Source of the DNA: Exophiala sp. HKRS030 | Taxonomy: Eukaryota; Ascomycota; Eurotiomycetes; Chaetothyriales; Herpotrichiellaceae | Assembly (NCBI GenBank): GCA_023897205.1 | Contig: JAHWDD010000003.1 | Location: 1,553,665 to 1,617,664 of the forward strand | Reading direction: 5' to 3' | Length of the DNA stretch: 64,000 bases | Shown here: piece by piece, positions 12,823-23,479 of the stretch | Numbering within the stretch: the first letter of the stretch is position 1 | How the letters are laid out: the number at the start of each line of letters is the position of its first letter | The notes under the pieces: model-generated | Told to the model about the DNA's origin: nothing | Seen by the model: the letters and a program-made list of their open reading frames with translations, nothing else | The model's database searches: none | Translations under genes and position numbers: made by a program

Positions 12823-13769
12823 GGTGATTACGAGGATGGCGCAGTGGCAAGAATTGTGAGTGGCAGATCAGACTGGATTTGAGTTTGGGAATTCATGGGG
12901 TACTGAAGAGACCATGTCCGCTTAACCGCAGTAATGGAAGAGATGGAGGGGTAGAAGTGTCCGACCAGGCGTAGGAATAAGAAGATAGATAGACAACGAA
13001 AGGCATGTGAATCGTGGACCCAGTTACAAGATGTGTATCTTATTCCGTATGTGCGATTCAATTTAATTCAAGGGCTTCTGTCAAAATGATCCTGCTTTTT
13101 GGCCTTCCCGTAACTCAAAACGCCCCTCATATTTGAGGGAGTCTTTTCCCCCAATAACATCAAATGGCAATAGTTTCCGGTCAATGGAGCTCAATGATGT
13201 TACGGAGTTGTTACAAGTAGTCTAAAAGGTAGTCTGTATATGGAGCAGGTCTGGCCAGGTACGTCAAGTACTATTAGTAGTACTGGAGGTAACAAATAAT
13301 AAGCAGCAAACCACCCATTATGGGCTATCATCACAGTGTGTGCCATAAGCACCAACAACCCCAACAGGCTTTTTGATAATCTTTAGTAAACCCTCATCGC
13401 TCAGGTATCATTCCCTTGCATCCTCTTGGGCATACATCTTCCACGATCACTGATCAGAAGCCCATGGCATTGGATCTAACCATCGTCGCTCCCAGTCTCT
13501 CCTCGCTCGCCATGACATGACAAGGCTAGGACCAGCTCGAGCGCTGCTTAACGCCCTGTCTTCGTCGGCCCCCAATATGCGTCTCGTGGCATTGTTCGCG
13601 GCCTGAGGTATTGCTTTGTAGAATTTATCTCATGGGCTGAACTCCCGGAGTATGCTACATTGCATAACAGAATGAGGTTGCCACCCGTCAATGGCGACGT
13701 CCTGTTCCAGCGAAGACCTTGTCGTGGTCGAGCTCTCTCTTGAATTCCTCCTTCTGTCCAGTCAGTGGG
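12823..13769. other. intergenic
   Basis: About 950 bp between the start of the Zn2Cys6 gene and the stop codon of the RRM gene, both on the minus strand. It should hold the promoter and leader of the former. No open frame with coding character and no RNA gene was recognised. Confidence 0.5.
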
Positions 13770-15020
13770 CTATTCTTGTCGTTGTCGCTTGGCCCCGTGT
13801 TGATTCCAATCGACACCAGCACCACCACCAAAGCCTTGGGCTTGGCCTGCATTGAACATGCCGGGGTTGAATTGATTGCCTTGGAATCCTGCCAAACACT
13901 CAGTACTCTTAATCAAGTCGCTGTAATGGAAGGAGCTTACCTGACATCCCCATTCCAGCCATCATGGGATTCATGCCCATGTTGCCCATTCCCATGGCAC
14001 CACCCATTGCCATCATCGGGTTCATGCCTCCCCGACCTCCTCGCATGCCGCCCATGTTGCCTCTCATGGGTCCGCCCATCATGCCACCTCGGTTGAAACC
14101 ACCGTAATTGTTATTCATGCCCATGTTCCCTTGAAAGCCCATGTTATTGTTGTTATAACCTCCCATGGGTCCAGAGAAATTGCGATTGTACTGGCCATGT
14201 CCACCATAGCCGCCACGATTGTAATTCCCGCCTCGACCCCCACGGAATCCTTGATTCCCTCCGTAGTTATTATCTGAACGTGCTCCAGAACTGAAACCAC
14301 CGCCGCGAACGGGTCTATCGTCCCTCGTCCGAGTTGGCGCATCCTTGGGCAGTGATTTGAAGGGGTTATGGGTGGCATTGGTGAAAACGACAGAGTGTTT
14401 GCGGGCGGCTGGTTGAGCGCCGCCCTGGGCTTCTATTGTGTGCTTTGCCGCGGTTGCCGCTTGAGGTGAAGAAAATTCGACATACACTTGCCTGAGACAC
14501 GATCAGAAACACGGATGCATGCAATAGTTGAGAGAGTCGCTAACCCTTTGCTCTTGCCATTTACCTTATGCTCGCTAAAGGTAATGTCTCTCAGCTCGTC
14601 CTCTGCGCCTGCTTCATTAGCCCAGCCACGAATGTCATCTTCCGTGGTCCACCAATTCAAATCCGAAATCATAAGGGCATTTGTTGCGCCGTGGTCGACG
14701 GGTCTGTCGTCTGACGTTTCCTTCCGTTTTACACCTTGCTGTGGCACTGGTGTGGGCTTATCCGTTGTATCATTGGGCTTCTGCGTGGCTTCTTCTGGTC
14801 CACTGTGGGCTTGGGATGTTTGCGCAGGAACCTGCTCGTTCTCAGGGTCGCTTTTAGGTTTTACGTCTTCATCTGCTTGCATATGCTGCTCATTTTCTGC
14901 ATCCATGGCAAACAGGTTCTCTTCATTTTCCTCTTTATATTCCATGTGTTCGCCATTCCCAATTTCACCTTCTCCGTCTCCATAAATATCAATGTCAAAG
15001 TTATCCTCCTCGGCAGCCAT
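13770..15020 (-). CDS. CPSF6/CFIm68-like RRM protein
   Basis: Probable RNA-binding protein related to the 68-kDa subunit of cleavage factor Im (pre-mRNA 3' end processing). Exons are 15020-14545, 14491-13941 and 13888-13770, with 53- and 52-bp introns (GTTAGC...CTCAG and GTAAGC...GGCAG); 381 aa. The first 110 residues are acidic. An RRM spans about residues 114-193: LMISDLNWWTTEDDI is the RNP2 side, and GKSKGQVYVEF, rebuilt across intron 1, is the RNP1 side. The rest is a Gly/Asn/Met-rich low-complexity tail (RGG, GGYNNNN, GMNPMM repeats). The last exon adds a tail ending GAKRQRQE, which would be missed if translation were read into intron 2. The WW after the RNP2 strand is typical of CPSF6/CPSF7-type RRMs; function by homology is inference. 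Confidence 0.87.
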
Positions 15021-16044
15021 ATTGAAAGAAGTGGAGGCGCAACAAGAAGTCGATTTTTTCTGTCTGAAAGTTATGCACAAGATGAGTTCTGCAAATCCAT
15101 GCTGTATTAGCCAAAATATAAGGAAGAGGACAGCGATACAGGCCCCAAATGACTGTCCTCAACTCCCGCTCTATTCCTGTGCCAGCAAGACATACGTACA
15201 GGGGGACTCAATCGGATGGTCCAGTCGCTTTCATCAGAACCTTTGGTTTGTCATAATACATGAAGCAGTCCAGCTGTCTTCCCGAAAGTGAATAGATACA
15301 AGTGCCCAGGACCTCAACAACCAAGCAGGGTTCGAAAAATTGAGTGTGCCCGCGTAAGTCAATGGGCCTCTCCGGACTCTGCTGCCTTCCACGTGCTGAG
15401 TCTGTTGATCCAGTTCAGAGCCTTTGAATCTAAAGATGCGATGGGTTGCTGGGCGTCTGGCTCAAGATATCCTATGCCAATCTAGACGATCGAGGAGTTG
15501 GCTGCCAATCCGTCAGAGGCCACTAGTCCGGTATACCGAATCTGAGACAAGGTATATGAAATAACGCGCAAAGGACAGGTGTTGAAGAAGGCGATGGAAC
15601 GGATATTCGAGGTAATACTGTTGGATTAGACTCTTTGCGAAGATGAATCACACTCCCTCATATGGAGTACTCGGACGGAGAGGCTGCGCAGGATACGAAG
15701 GACCCGGACCCGACACCTGTAGCTGCGCAGCACAGGCCTTGCCAAGCATCGCGATGGAGACTGCATGGCCAGGGGGGATGCATGCTGAACTGTAGTGCTC
15801 GTTCTCGACCTCCAACTGAAGCCACCTTTACCTACACCAGGTCTTCCCCATATTTTGTCACCTCATAACTCCGACCCAACCCTGCGACGAACTCGCCTCT
15901 TCAACGATCTGTCGATTGATATTCGCAAAAGTCGACTACACTCTTGTTCACTCCCGCGACCCAATTACCACAATCCCAAACGCATAAGGGAAATCATATC
16001 ATCTCCATCGATCGCACCTCTGACCTCCAAGACACGCACACACA
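15021..16044. other. divergent intergenic region
   Basis: About 1 kb between the RRM gene (-) and the Sec61 gamma gene (+), which must contain both promoters. Pyrimidine- and CA-rich leader sequence precedes 16045. No other gene is supported. Confidence 0.5.
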
Positions 16045-16677
16045 ATGTCTGATCTCCTGCAAGAGATGGCCGATGTGCCAAAGGACTTTTTCAAGGATGG
16101 AACACAGTTCATCAACAGATGCACAAAGCGTACGTGAACCTGCTCCCACCTGCCCGCAACATGATCATATCTCGAGCACATCCCAAATGCACTTTGTCCG
16201 TCTCTCTACGGGTGCTCGCAACGCGACCGCGCAAAAGCAGACAGAGGGAAAGATCATTCCGGGATGCATCCATGCTTGTACCCTTCCAGCACGTCTTGGG
16301 GCAATCGTCACGGAAGAAATAGACACAGCATTGAGACAAGCTGGGGACTTCCGCTAGAACTTCAGAACTCCTTACGCGTGGGTTTCGTAGATTTCGCACA
16401 ACGCGCCACAATCTTTGCGTTCCGTTGTTGTTAAGCAGTCTTTTTGCTAACTGTTTCCTTTCTCCTCAGCCGACCGAAGAGAATTCATCAAGATCTCGCA
16501 AGCCGTGGGAATGGGATTCTTGATCATGGGAGCAATCGGTTACTTTATCAAGCTGAGTGAGTTTGCATTTCGAGGGCTGAGAACTCAACGACCCTCCCCA
16601 CCACAACACTGTCACTGACCAGACCACCCACCACCACCACAGTACACATCCCAGTCAACAACGTATTAGTAGGTTGA
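16045..16677 (+). CDS. sss1: Sec61 translocon gamma subunit (Sss1)
   Basis: Small tail-anchored subunit of the ER protein translocon. Three exons: 16045-16129, 16470-16556 and 16643-16677. The introns are 340 bp (GTACGT...CCTCAG) and 86 bp (GTGAGT...CCACAG); the product is 68 aa, normal for the family. The N-terminal part contains PKDFFKDGTQFINRCTKP and DRREFIKIS (residues about 12-39), the conserved cytosolic helix. It is followed by one membrane helix (AVGMGFLIMGAIGYFIKL) and the family tail IHIPVNNVLVG. Both splice joins restore conserved family sequence. Intron 1 is the longest intron in this window. The gene is too fragmented to show as one open frame and is easy to overlook. Confidence 0.95.
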
Positions 16678-17564
16678 TTGACCGAGTACGTCCAGCCACA
16701 CATACGGTACAGACAACGCTCTTGCTCCAGCAGCCACACGAGTTCCAAAGCGAAAGGAAGGAGCGGAATTATAATGATCAAAAATCCTTGTTTCTTTGTA
16801 CCAATACCATACCAGCCAGACAGAGTCGGGGAGAGGCAATTCCCTTTTGAAAAAAATCGCAACGCAATGCCACAGACTTTCTTCTTTTGTTTTTTCCCTG
16901 TACCACTGGCAGAAGACCATCTTACCTGGGCAACACGTTTTTCCACCCCCCCATACACGTTTTACCACTTCGCCGCAAGTTTGTCTATTATATCTTCGGG
17001 AATAATTTTCCCTGTCGATGAACGACTTCCACGTCCATCATGGCACGACATTATCTCGCGCGTGAAGAGAACCCACAAAAATGACAGTTCGAGTCATCAG
17101 CCGGGAGATTGTCAGTGCCATCCGTGGTAACGCCGCAGGCACAAAGGGGACATGATGGTCCAACAGGTTTCAGATTCAAATGTTTCTTGGATGTTTTCAC
17201 TCTTCCTCTTTTGTTCAAAACAATACGGAGTAAAATAATTGGATTTGCGAAAACGCCCGTGGCTGTACTCAGTAGTAGCCTAGTTCGTGTCATAACGTAC
17301 ATTGTATCTTCGTAAATTCTTGTGCAAGCAACGCAAAAGCTTCACCCCTTTTTTTTGAAGCATTCATTCCCTTCCTTACAAGTTCCTTCTAGACATCCTC
17401 AAAATCAGGTACACACGAGAGCTGGTTCCTCGGTAAACAAATCTCGAAACCACCAGCGACCTGGGTGCTGAGGTACCTCTTAAGGTAGGTCATGAAGCCT
17501 CTGGCCATGCGCCCCGCCTCAAATTCACCCGCCTCAACCCACGTCGCACCGCATTGATTGATTG
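16678..17564. other. intergenic, convergent 3' ends
   Basis: Sequence between the convergent Sec61 gamma and WD40 genes. It has T-rich tracts (around 16880 and 17350) and one TACGGAGTA motif at 17224-17232. Both strands carry frames of 100-150 codons just after the Sec61 gamma stop, but they have no domain or composition that supports coding. Confidence 0.5.
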
Positions 17565-19800
17565 TCACCAGATCCCACCTCCCCCCTCGTCGTCCTCATC
17601 ACCGTCGTTCCCTCCGTACCTATGCGGTCTGACCACGCTGCTCCGTAGGCCCCTCCCCTCGGCCCTGCTCCGCGTGTACTTGTCGACGTTCCTGGCCTTC
17701 CTCGAGGCGGCGTCGAAATCCGCCCTGGGGTCGAGCCGCGCGTTGTAGTTGCTCCCCATGGGCGGCCTCGCCTCGTCGTCCTCGGCCCCGTCGTTCCAGC
17801 AGTGCAGGCTGACCGTGCCGGTCGCCATGCCCCAGCCGTTCCAGCTCGTGGCGGCCAGCACGGGGGCCGTCGGGCTCCAACTCGCGTCGCGCACGCACGT
17901 CTTCCACACGCTGTTGTGGTGCCCGTGCAACTCGTACCCGTACCCGTCACCCCCGTCAGTGCGCGGGCGCGCGAACTTGGTCGCGGCGAACACGTCGATG
18001 GTCGCCTTGCGCGTCCCGTCCATGTTCCAGATGTAGACCTTGCCGTCCTCGGATCCCGAATAGACGTAACGACTGTTGGAACTTCCGGGAGGGCTAAAGT
18101 GGCACCGTATCAACGTCTTGAGCACGCTGTGTCCTCGGAACGTCACGACGGAGCAATCGTGCGGGTTGGGTACATAGTCGTCTTCGTCGTAAGGACTGAA
18201 TCGATAGTCGAAATTCGTCGTGTAATTGTGTAAGGCGATGTTCTGGAAGTCGTTGGGAGAAATCATCCGTCGCAAATCCCACAGCTTCATCATCTGGTCT
18301 TTGCCGTTGGACAAGACATATCTTCCGTCGCCCTTGGAGTCGACATATGTCAAACCCTCGGTGTGTCCGACGAATATGCCTGCCGGTCGACCATCCGCCA
18401 TGGACCGTCGATCCCACACCCGCAACGTCTGGTCATCACTGCCGCTGTACAGGATGTGTGGCGACGATTTATCGCCGAAGCACACAGCATTGACATCGTC
18501 TTCATGGTTCGTCAGGCGGACCGTACTCTGCCGGCGTTCAAGGTCGTATACAACGACGCTGTGGTCACTTGTGCCGGCTACAATTTCTCGTCCGTCACCA
18601 CTGAAGCGTAGGGACCAGATCCCAAAGCCGTGTCGGCCCATGTAGCCGTACGTCGAGCGGCCCAGGCCAGCTCCCGGGGCGAAGTTCGTGAAATCCAATA
18701 ACGTGTGCTCCGAATGGTCTGTTGGGTCTGTGGGCGCGAGACACACAGTGTGCCGGATACTGCTGTACGCCAACCACTTGTTATCCGGAGAGAGCGTAGC
18801 ATCTGTGATTGTCCATTGACCGAACGGATAATCCACCGTCTTGTAGTACTTCCACTCGTAAGGGTTGCTGGTATCGTACATCCTGACCTTGAAATTCTGG
18901 GTACAACTGAAGAAGAAATTGCCGTCGTCTGAGAACTGGCCACTATATGCCCGACTGTCGTAGTGGATGATCTTGTCCGCTATCGAACTCGTAGGGACAC
19001 TGTCCTGCGCAATCAACCGATTCTGTCTGCGCATGCTGCTTCTAGCATCCAGGCCGAGTCGTCGCCAGAGTAAGCGCTCGCTGATTGTCTGTTTCCGCTT
19101 GCGGAGGATGTCTATATGTGAATCTTTGCTACCATATATACCACTGTTCATCAGGGCTCGACCGGCGTCACTGGGTATCTTGGGGAATCTTTCAGAAGCA
19201 GGCTTGGGACGGCCGCGGCGTCTTCGGCGGGCGCTGAAACCGCCATATCCGGGTTCGTAATCGTCGTCATCATCGTCGCCGAAGAGATCGCGGCCGTTTG
19301 GACCGAGGAGTCGATAGCGGGATAGTATCAGTTGCCGCAGAGGAGCGCTGGCGTTGAGCAGGCCACGAATATCGGCCGTCGTTACTGTGTCGACAGTGTT
19401 AGCTGGGGGTCCAGCAGCAGCGCAAATGGAGAGCAGACGTGGCGTACATATACCGTGAACAGCCCGTGCTGTGTTTTCAGTCTCTGTTTGCTCGCCATCC
19501 TCGTCCTCGTAGTCATCATCGTCACCAGTGTCTAGCACGATTTCAATGCCATTCAGAGACTCCTGGGCATCTAGAGGATGTCAGCAGAAGTACAACTGGC
19601 TTAATGAGCTCCGACAATACCATACCGGCGAAGTCTGCGTCACTATCCTCTTCATCCTGCTGGCTTGCATCGGTGCTCTGTTCTTCGCTCGGGTGGAAAC
19701 TGTCCATATCATCATCGTCGTCGTCATCGTCGCCAGTGAAGATGTCCAGAATATTGGCCGGGGAAGGACTCAAGCCTTCGCGTTCGTCTCTTTGGGACAT
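17565..19800 (-). CDS. DCAF11/LEC14B-type WD40 protein
   Basis: Likely substrate receptor of a CUL4-DDB1 ubiquitin ligase, by relation to DCAF11 (WDR23) and plant LEC14B. Exons are 19800-19626, 19570-19454 and 19384-17565, with introns of 55 bp (GTATGG...TCTAG) and 69 bp (GTATAT...CACAG with a GCTAACAC branch site); 703 aa. The N-terminal region is very acidic (poly-Asp). Residues after about 180 hold the family signature IPSDAGRALMNSGIYG and then WD repeats, with typical endings such as LAYSSIR, YSGSDDQTLRVWDRR, MKLWDLRR and YSGSEDGKVYIWN, then SVWKTCVRDASW and ATSWNGWG. The second intron is a multiple of three with no stop, so its retention adds 23 residues in frame. The last 150 codons are far more GC-rich than the rest. 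Family assignment is firm; ligase function is inferred. Confidence 0.9.
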
Positions 19801-20334
19801 GGTTGATGATTCGACTCTAGATGTCTACCTCGTTTCACTAGGTGGTGAAGAATGGTTCAAAGCGCTGCGAAGAGAGTGCGGTGTTGCATGTAATGTCGTG
19901 CTTCTCATGGAAGGCACGGCATGGTAATTGCTTATCTCCGAGAAAATGACGACTATATTTATCTTGACTGCTTTTCCCCACCTTCGCACACCGAGGATAC
20001 AACTACGAGTACTGTACAGGCGCTTCGAGCAGGACCGTGTATGGTGACTCCCTCAGAACAAACGGAGAAAGGCAGTAGGGCAGGATTGACCTACCTTACC
20101 GAGAATCATCAGATAGAATGACCGGGCTACATTCACACAAATCTTGTTGGGTACAAGGGCTATTGTCAAGATTACTGATAGTGATAGCCATGACTGGCAG
20201 TTGACAAATCCCTTTATCCTCCATAATGAAATCTTTTTTCACGACTCCGGACGCCCTGCAAATGATCACGATTTGTGCAAGAATCCAAACTCCACAAAAT
20301 ACACAATGCCGCAGTCTTCAATGCTGTCTGTCCC
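19801..20334. other. intergenic
   Basis: Promoter side of the WD40 gene and 3' flank of the lysozyme-like gene, both on the minus strand. No further feature was recognised. Confidence 0.5.
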
Positions 20335-21278
20335 CTACTTATCATCCAATGTGCAAGTCGACTGACTATCCGTCCAACCAACCAAGATATTTGCAATGTC
20401 GCTGGCATAACAGTGCGTTGCAGAGCCTTTGCCCAGGTCACCCGAGGCGTCAATAGCCCCGGAATTGTACAAGCGAGCAGCACGGTAATATGCCTCGGCG
20501 TACTCAATGCCCTCGACGTCTTTTTGGGCGTTGATGTCGGCAGCATAGCCATGTCCAGCGTCTGTGCCACCAACTGTGATTATCTCCATTAGTCTCACTC
20601 ATTTTGAGGCGATCTCAGCGAACTTACCTCCATCGGCAATCATGCCTAGGATCTGGTCCTTCGGGCAGGGATTGAGGACTTTGCCATCATTGCAAGAGTG
20701 TGTCCCTTTGAATGATTGGAGCAGGCCTGGGTTTTTGATACCGTCGGGAGATGTGCTAGTCTTCGCTCGCACACACCCCTTGGTCTCTTGAAGGACAGCA
20801 GCGAGAATGAACCGGTGATCTACCCGTGTCTGATGTGCAATTTGTTTTATCGAGTCGTATAGATCCTGTGTCTCTTGATCTGAATTGTTGGGTGCTCCAT
20901 AGAGCTGATCACAGCTTCGGCTAATAGTGTGTTGATTGGAAACCCATAAGTCGTTGAAGGAAACCCATGTCAACTGATCTGGCCATCCTGCGGCGACTGT
21001 ACCGTTCCCTTCATATTGTGTGTAATGATTCGATCCACCTGTTCAACATGTCATCAGTCATGGCATTCATGTGTTGGAATTGTATGACGGACCGTCGTAG
21101 TCGTTCCAATAGCCGTCCGTTCCCAGAGTACCCTGGACAACATCTTCGGCTCGTTTGACAAGAGGGGAGGCAAATGTAGAAGCTGCGAGCAGGGTCGTCA
21201 AGTATCCCTGCAGAACCGAGGTCAATCTCTATCCAGAAAATCCGACAGGTCTCTACTTACCAGACCAGTGATCCCCAT
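20335..21278 (-). CDS. secreted lysozyme-like (SLT-type) protein
   Basis: Predicted secreted protein with a lysozyme/lytic-transglycosylase-like fold; activity on glycans is inferred. Four exons: 21278-21261 (only 18 nt), 21207-21093, 21038-20628 and 20573-20335. Introns are 53, 54 and 54 bp; the second has a weak GTCCGT donor. Product 260 aa. The first splice creates a complete signal peptide (MGITGL joined to [13 protein letters not shown]) followed by a Lys-Arg dibasic site. The core reads [29 protein letters not shown] in separate blocks, with Glu in LQETKGC as the likely catalytic residue. [11 protein letters not shown] and the Cys-rich THSCNDGK...NPCPKDQIL follow. The last exon has [13 protein letters not shown] and two further Cys. 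Similar single-domain proteins are common in moulds. The family call rests on motif memory, not a search. Confidence 0.78.
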
Positions 21279-22134
21279 TTTCGTGATGCTTCTAGAGGAG
21301 TACAGCCTTGGCTCTCCCGAATTCAAAGCAAGCGTATATCAAGCGAGGCCAATGTGATGATCACAAACACAAGACGACCGATAGAATAAAAGGACAAGTG
21401 GAAACTGCGAACAAGGTGGAGAGACGATGAAAAGATCAAGATCGCTCCGGTAGTGTTGTAAAAGTCCAAAATGGCATGCAGCAACGCCAGCCCGATTGTA
21501 TGGGGATGTTTCAGGCGTCAGAGAGTGTTAGGCCAAAATCATCATCGCATACTCGTGCAGGAGTTTGCAAGGCCGCCCAGGGCCTTATCCACAGCATCAA
21601 ACACCGTGACCAGCGAGAGGTCGGCCTGAACCCTTGGGAAGCATTGCCTCACCTGTCATACCCACCTGCGAGGACTCACCATGCAACTGGATTCGAAAGG
21701 AAAGGCGGCATAGGATTTTCGGATGCTGTGCGGATCAATTCCATAGCGATCAAGATCAACTACTTTTTAAAGTAGCAAAGTGGAAACATGGTGGACAAAC
21801 TGCCGCCACTACGATAACCCCTGCATACAGTACTGTAAGATCTGACTTGACTCACCATGGAAGCTGCCAAATTGGTCTGTCGTTATCCTTCTGGACTTGC
21901 AAGGAAAGGATTTAGGGAGATTGAGCAATGTACTTAAAGACTTTGGAAGAACAAAAGAGGACGGGCGATTTCGTGTTCTACAGCAATTGGCCGATTATGC
22001 TGCCATCCCGATACGTCAGCTCAATGTCATTCCAAAGCCCCTTTTGGGATGAAAATACCTTGCCAGTCGATCACCAAAGTATGAGTGGGACTTCTAAGCA
22101 CCTGACAAGAGAATACCAAAAGATGTAAATCGCC
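21279..22134. other. intergenic
   Basis: Upstream region of the lysozyme-like gene and of the decayed kinase-like locus. Frames of up to about 100 codons on the plus strand (for instance from 21476) show no domain. I see no intact gene, transposon end or tRNA. Confidence 0.45.
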
Positions 22135-22931
22135 ATGGATTCTATCAACTGCGAGATCATAGACATCGTATATCGATCCCCACCGGGCGTGAAAAGCATC
22201 ATCGGGCAAGGATCTTACAGCTTTGTTGGCCTTGTTGACAGCGAACCTTGTCTTGAAATACCCCTTGTTACCAGATGAATGGGAATCTCAAGATCGAGCA
22301 GAAGTTGTTGAAACATCTTGGTCAACACCCACGAATCATCCGGTCAAAAGGCTTAACGGAGGATGGACTGCTACTTCGCTACGCTGAAAACGGCACTTTA
22401 CACGACTACATCCCTCAACAGACCACTCTCTGCACTCCACAACGTAATCGGCTCTGCGTCCAAATCGCGAAGGCCTTGTACATCTCCATAGTAAATATGT
22501 CTATCATGGGAATCTCCGGCCCGGCCCGGCAATATACTGCTTGACGAGAACTTTGGTATTAAGATAGCAGAGATTCAAGGTGTACTCAGCTCCCATGAGA
22601 GTACAATCATCCTCGATAGGCTGGCTTGAGAGAGTTCGATGTATTACATGCCACGCAATGGAGACTGCGTGAGTACGAAGACTGATCTCTTCGCTTTCGG
22701 GTCAACAGTGCATTTTTCATGACTGGCCAAGAGGTTTTTCCAGATCTTGCCCCTCATCAAGGTGACGATGCAATCGTTGACGAGATCTATGGTTGTTTAA
22801 CGGAACAAGAGTATCCTGACATCTCTTACCCCTGCTTCTCCATCGTCCAACGGTGTTGGAGGGACGGTCATGCATCTGCTGAGCAAGTATTGACGGATTT
22901 GAAAGCGCTAGAAACGAAGACCGGATTATAA
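22135..22931 (+). pseudogene. protein kinase-like pseudogene
   Basis: Remnant of a fungal kinase-like protein. Read in order and across frames, it has a glycine-rich-loop-like GQGSYSFVGLV near 22205, HPRIIRSKGLTEDGLLLRYAENGT near 22325-22400 (in two blocks), a catalytic-loop-like YHGNLRPGN near 22510, a region where DFG-like sequence is replaced by AEIQG, and a C-lobe with TKTDLFAFGST and FPDL near 22675-22745. The frame is broken at least five times: TGA at 22276-22278 with a frame change, a 2-base shift near 22488, an apparent CCGGC duplication near 22520-22530, TGA at 22627-22629, and a 1-base loss near 22712. The end TAA is at 22929-22931. HGN in place of HRD suggests even the ancestor was a divergent or inactive kinase-like family. 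Introns cannot repair all lesions because several sit inside conserved motifs. Confidence 0.8.
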
Positions 22932-23479
22932 TCAATATGAGGACCGTCAGAGCGTCGCAAGGGGCGGTCGACTAAAGATATCTGGAGCGTGTTGTACATA
23001 TACTGCTTCGAGGTTCCACGGCTGGAACATCAGTGCACTGGTCAACGTGGATTTTGGTACTGTGCTCACAATCTACCCAAAATTGTACGGCGTAGAGACT
23101 CCAGGGTCAGATAAATATTTTTGTGTAATTTTCATATCATTGAATTCTATTTCGCTCTATGGACCAGTTGCATCGACCAGTCTTTCCCTTGAAGAAACTC
23201 TCGTTGGCTTCATTTCATGATGAGCTACCGATCAGTAGGACCCATTTCTCCTACTTACATATTGTCGATCCTTCAATCCACTTTCTAGGTATTGTTCAAG
23301 CACGTCCCAAGCACATCCCCAAGCCCAAGTCTGATATGAGCTCCAAATCACAATCTGGTTTCATGCATATTCTTCTTCTCCTTCTCTGGTTTTCAAACTC
23401 ACAACACAAGTAACATCCATTTCGCCTCCTGTTTGAGATCAATCTGTCATCTGCCTGCTCCTCTCTCTCTTAGTTTCAT
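22932..23479. other. intergenic
   Basis: AT-richer sequence between the pseudogene and the stop codon of the membrane-protein gene; nothing identifiable. Confidence 0.5.

Noticed and set aside
16678..17130. Frames of 136 and 150 codons after the Sec61 gamma gene
   Set aside because: They lie on opposite strands over 3' flanking sequence with T-rich tracts and have no start context, splice support or domain.
17534..17950. 138-codon Thr/Arg/Gly-rich frame overlapping the WD40 gene end on the same strand
   Set aside because: It lies in another frame of the GC-rich end and has repetitive composition; the WD40 frame is continuous with conserved repeats.
21476..21775. 99-codon plus-strand frame upstream of the kinase-like pseudogene
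   Set aside because: No motif, no splice continuation and no similarity to kinase lobes; treated as chance.
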